Source: JBCAWW01 sp039024315
Lineage (GTDB): Bacteria > Bacteroidota > Bacteroidia > J057
NCBI GenBank assembly: GCA_039024315.1
Contig: JBCCQN010000200.1
Coordinates: 1-14,798, forward strand
DNA length: 14,798 bases
Direction of reading: 5' to 3'
Positions 13,577 through 14,798 of the stretch are shown here, one piece after another. Position numbers and translations under genes: made by a program. The notes below the pieces were generated by a model, which had not been told where the DNA came from, searched no databases, and saw only the letters and a program-made list of their open reading frames with translations. Position 1 is the first letter of the stretch; every line of letters begins with the position of its first letter.

Positions 13577-14689
13577 TTAGCCTTTTGAGATACGGACGTT
13601 GCCGTATTTGGATTCAATTTTCACTGTTCCGGGTTTACTGGTACGAGAAATACTACCGTTACCACTAGCAGGAGGAACCAATGTTTGGGTTTGATAGATT
13701 GTCATCTTATCCTCTTGCGAGGTAGACTTTATATCCACCCCTAGATTGTGTCCAGTCAAGGTTCCTTTTTCAACTTGAGCATCAACCTCGAATGTCGCCT
13801 CTTCATGGAAACCTAGATTTAGAGCAGTAAAATTTCCGGTGAGAATAATCCCCTCAAATCCAGGAGAAACTTCCTCAATTTCAAATCCAATAGCCGCTTT
13901 AATGTCCAGATCTGCTTTCTGGTGGAGAGTACCAACGGTAACTTTTGTAGAGGTATATCCACCCGTAATAACATCAACTTCATCAATCCTAATTTCTCCA
14001 AGGTTTGCTGATAGTTCAATTTCTTCAACTCTATCTATCCGAACGACGGCGCCATTTCCTTTCAAAAAGATATCTTGCCCCTCAGTGAGAAATAACTGTC
14101 CGAAAGCAATGTCAAGATTACCTCCATTGACTTTTGATAAATCAGCCTGCCCAAATTGCAGCTTGACACGATTATCTTCACCAGTAAGGTCCTTTGCTAC
14201 GATATTACCGTTTTTGATATCGATCTTGACGTTCCCGGAACGGGCATCTAAATACACATCACCAAACCGATTTTCAATATCGAGCGGGATAGACTTAGGT
14301 ATACTGATATCATAGCTTACTTCTATGCCTTGTTGACGTAGAAGGCTAAATGTCTTGCTTAGAATTTCGGTTTCCAATACTACTCCACTACTAGTCTTGC
14401 GCTCAAGGATCTCCACCTCATCGAGGCGTTCCCGAGCTCTAGCTGGATCAGAAGAATGAGCATATATGGTCACTATCACTTTGGTGTGATTTTCATTCCA
14501 AGAGTTAATATTTATATCGCCATAGCGATTTTGGATGCTGAGGGTTTGTTCAGAATTGAGTTGGAGCGTCTTTTTGATGACGATACTCTCTTCGACGGTC
14601 TTCCCTATGCTTAGCATCGGCATGCTCCAGAGTACGAGCCAGAGCGCTACCCGCCACGCGGAACGTTTATGACTGAATCTGTTTTCCAT
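13577..14689 (-). CDS. Secreted DUF4097-like beta-repeat protein
   Basis: A 370-residue exported protein. The N-terminus has several basic residues (H-K-R, R) then a hydrophobic stretch ALWLVLWSMPMLSIG, a signal peptide probably cut near residue 29-31; there is no lipobox Cys. The mature part is all beta, with repeated strands of the form N-x-(Y/F)-G-x-(I/V)-x-(I/L): NRYGDINI (54-61), NRFGDVYL (140-147) and KYGNVRI (361-367) at the very end. This is the look of the DUF4097/DUF2807 beta-solenoid families, called putative adhesins, with no proven function. In Bacteroidota such genes often follow an ECF sigma and anti-sigma pair and may form part of an envelope-stress unit; here the gene upstream overlaps its start by 23 bases, so the two are translationally coupled. 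ATG at 14689 is the only start that keeps the signal peptide. Ends at its own terminator. Confidence 0.85.
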   Translation of the reverse strand: MENRFSHKRSAWRVALWLVLWSMPMLSIGKTVEESIVIKKTLQLNSEQTLSIQNRYGDININSWNENHTKVIVTIYAHSSDPARARERLDEVEILERKTSSGVVLETEILSKTFSLLRQQGIEVSYDISIPKSIPLDIENRFGDVYLDARSGNVKIDIKNGNIVAKDLTGEDNRVKLQFGQADLSKVNGGNLDIAFGQLFLTEGQDIFLKGNGAVVRIDRVEEIELSANLGEIRIDEVDVITGGYTSTKVTVGTLHQKADLDIKAAIGFEIEEVSPGFEGIILTGNFTALNLGFHEEATFEVDAQVEKGTLTGHNLGVDIKSTSQEDKMTIYQTQTLVPPASGNGSISRTSKPGTVKIESKYGNVRISKG

Positions 14690-14798
14690 ATTTTGCCTGC
14701 TTTGTCTTGATTTCCTCTAATATCATGAGCTGTTGGTTCAGAATCTGCATCTGGATCATCAGGTTTTGGATCATCGCATTGACGATAAGGTCCTGATC
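14667..14798 (-). CDS. 3' end of an unidentified coiled-coil-like gene
   Basis: An open frame enters from the right edge and ends in TAA at 14667-14669, giving 43 visible residues. They are rich in Ile, Leu, Met and Gln with heptad-like spacing (NAMIQNLMIQMQILNQQL, then ILEEIKTKQ), as in a helical coiled coil. The last 23 bases overlap the start of the DUF4097-like gene in another frame, an arrangement of an operon. By position it could be an anti-sigma factor or a membrane partner of the downstream gene, but too little is visible to say. Confidence 0.65.
   Translation of the reverse strand, partial: DQDLIVNAMIQNLMIQMQILNQQLMILEEIKTKQAKYGKQIQS

Noticed and set aside
13839..14315. 158-residue frame antisense to the DUF4097-like gene
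   Set aside because: Ser/Pro/Ile-rich composition is the mirror of the beta-strand coding pattern; no independent support.
14651..14667. CGCGGAACG near the start of the DUF4097-like gene as a further element copy
   Set aside because: Only 9 core bases match, plus a loose GCGG-GTA resemblance; it sits in the signal-peptide codons and chance is likely.

Overview
The window looks like chromosomal DNA of a Bacteroidota member, most plausibly a Saprospiria/Lewinella-type marine bacterium. That is an inference from protein style: lipoproteins and an OmpP1/FadL barrel of Bacteroidota type, a DUF4097-like beta protein, the short prolyl-tRNA synthetase class, a perfect Bacteroidota promoter (TTTG-N19-TAnnTTTG) before proS, and mostly absent Shine-Dalgarno sites. 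No 16S or other phylogenetic marker is present, so the genus is a guess.

Layout, left to right. The 3' end of a PIN-domain toxin-like gene (+) converges on a ChaN/erythromycin-esterase-like lipoprotein gene (-). proS (-) follows, with its own terminator and a clear promoter. A 302-bp divergent gap separates proS from a rightward cluster: a lipoprotein with a Tyr/Asn/Gly/Trp-rich body and an Arg-Ser-rich tail (start moved to 3634), a strong terminator, an OmpP1/FadL-like outer-membrane barrel, and an 84-residue helix-turn-helix-like protein closed by another terminator. Next comes a leftward three-gene operon, read TetR regulator -> acyl-CoA dehydrogenase fused to a C-terminal SCP2 lipid-binding domain -> D-aminoacylase-family amidohydrolase, with gaps of 26 and 11 bases. 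Together these suggest a regulated pathway that handles acylated small molecules or lipids. A leftward 722-residue pentapeptide-repeat protein of three headed blocks follows. Last come a leftward DUF4097-like secreted protein and the 3' end of the gene that overlaps its start.

The structure that genes do not explain is a family of dispersed intergenic palindromic elements. Six copies share AGCGTTCCGCG, then a central hairpin of variable length, then GGTAAACC. Two copies have an identical 20-bp palindrome. One has an enlarged hairpin that still pairs, one has lost the hairpin, one lies in the predicted proS leader, and one forms the left side of a composite locus (11156-11302). That locus also carries two inverted REP-like hairpins differing by a compensatory base-pair swap, enclosed by a 13-bp near-perfect inverted repeat. 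This is the best candidate here for an undescribed element. No RAYT transposase, CRISPR array, rRNA, tRNA or insertion sequence was recognised in the window.
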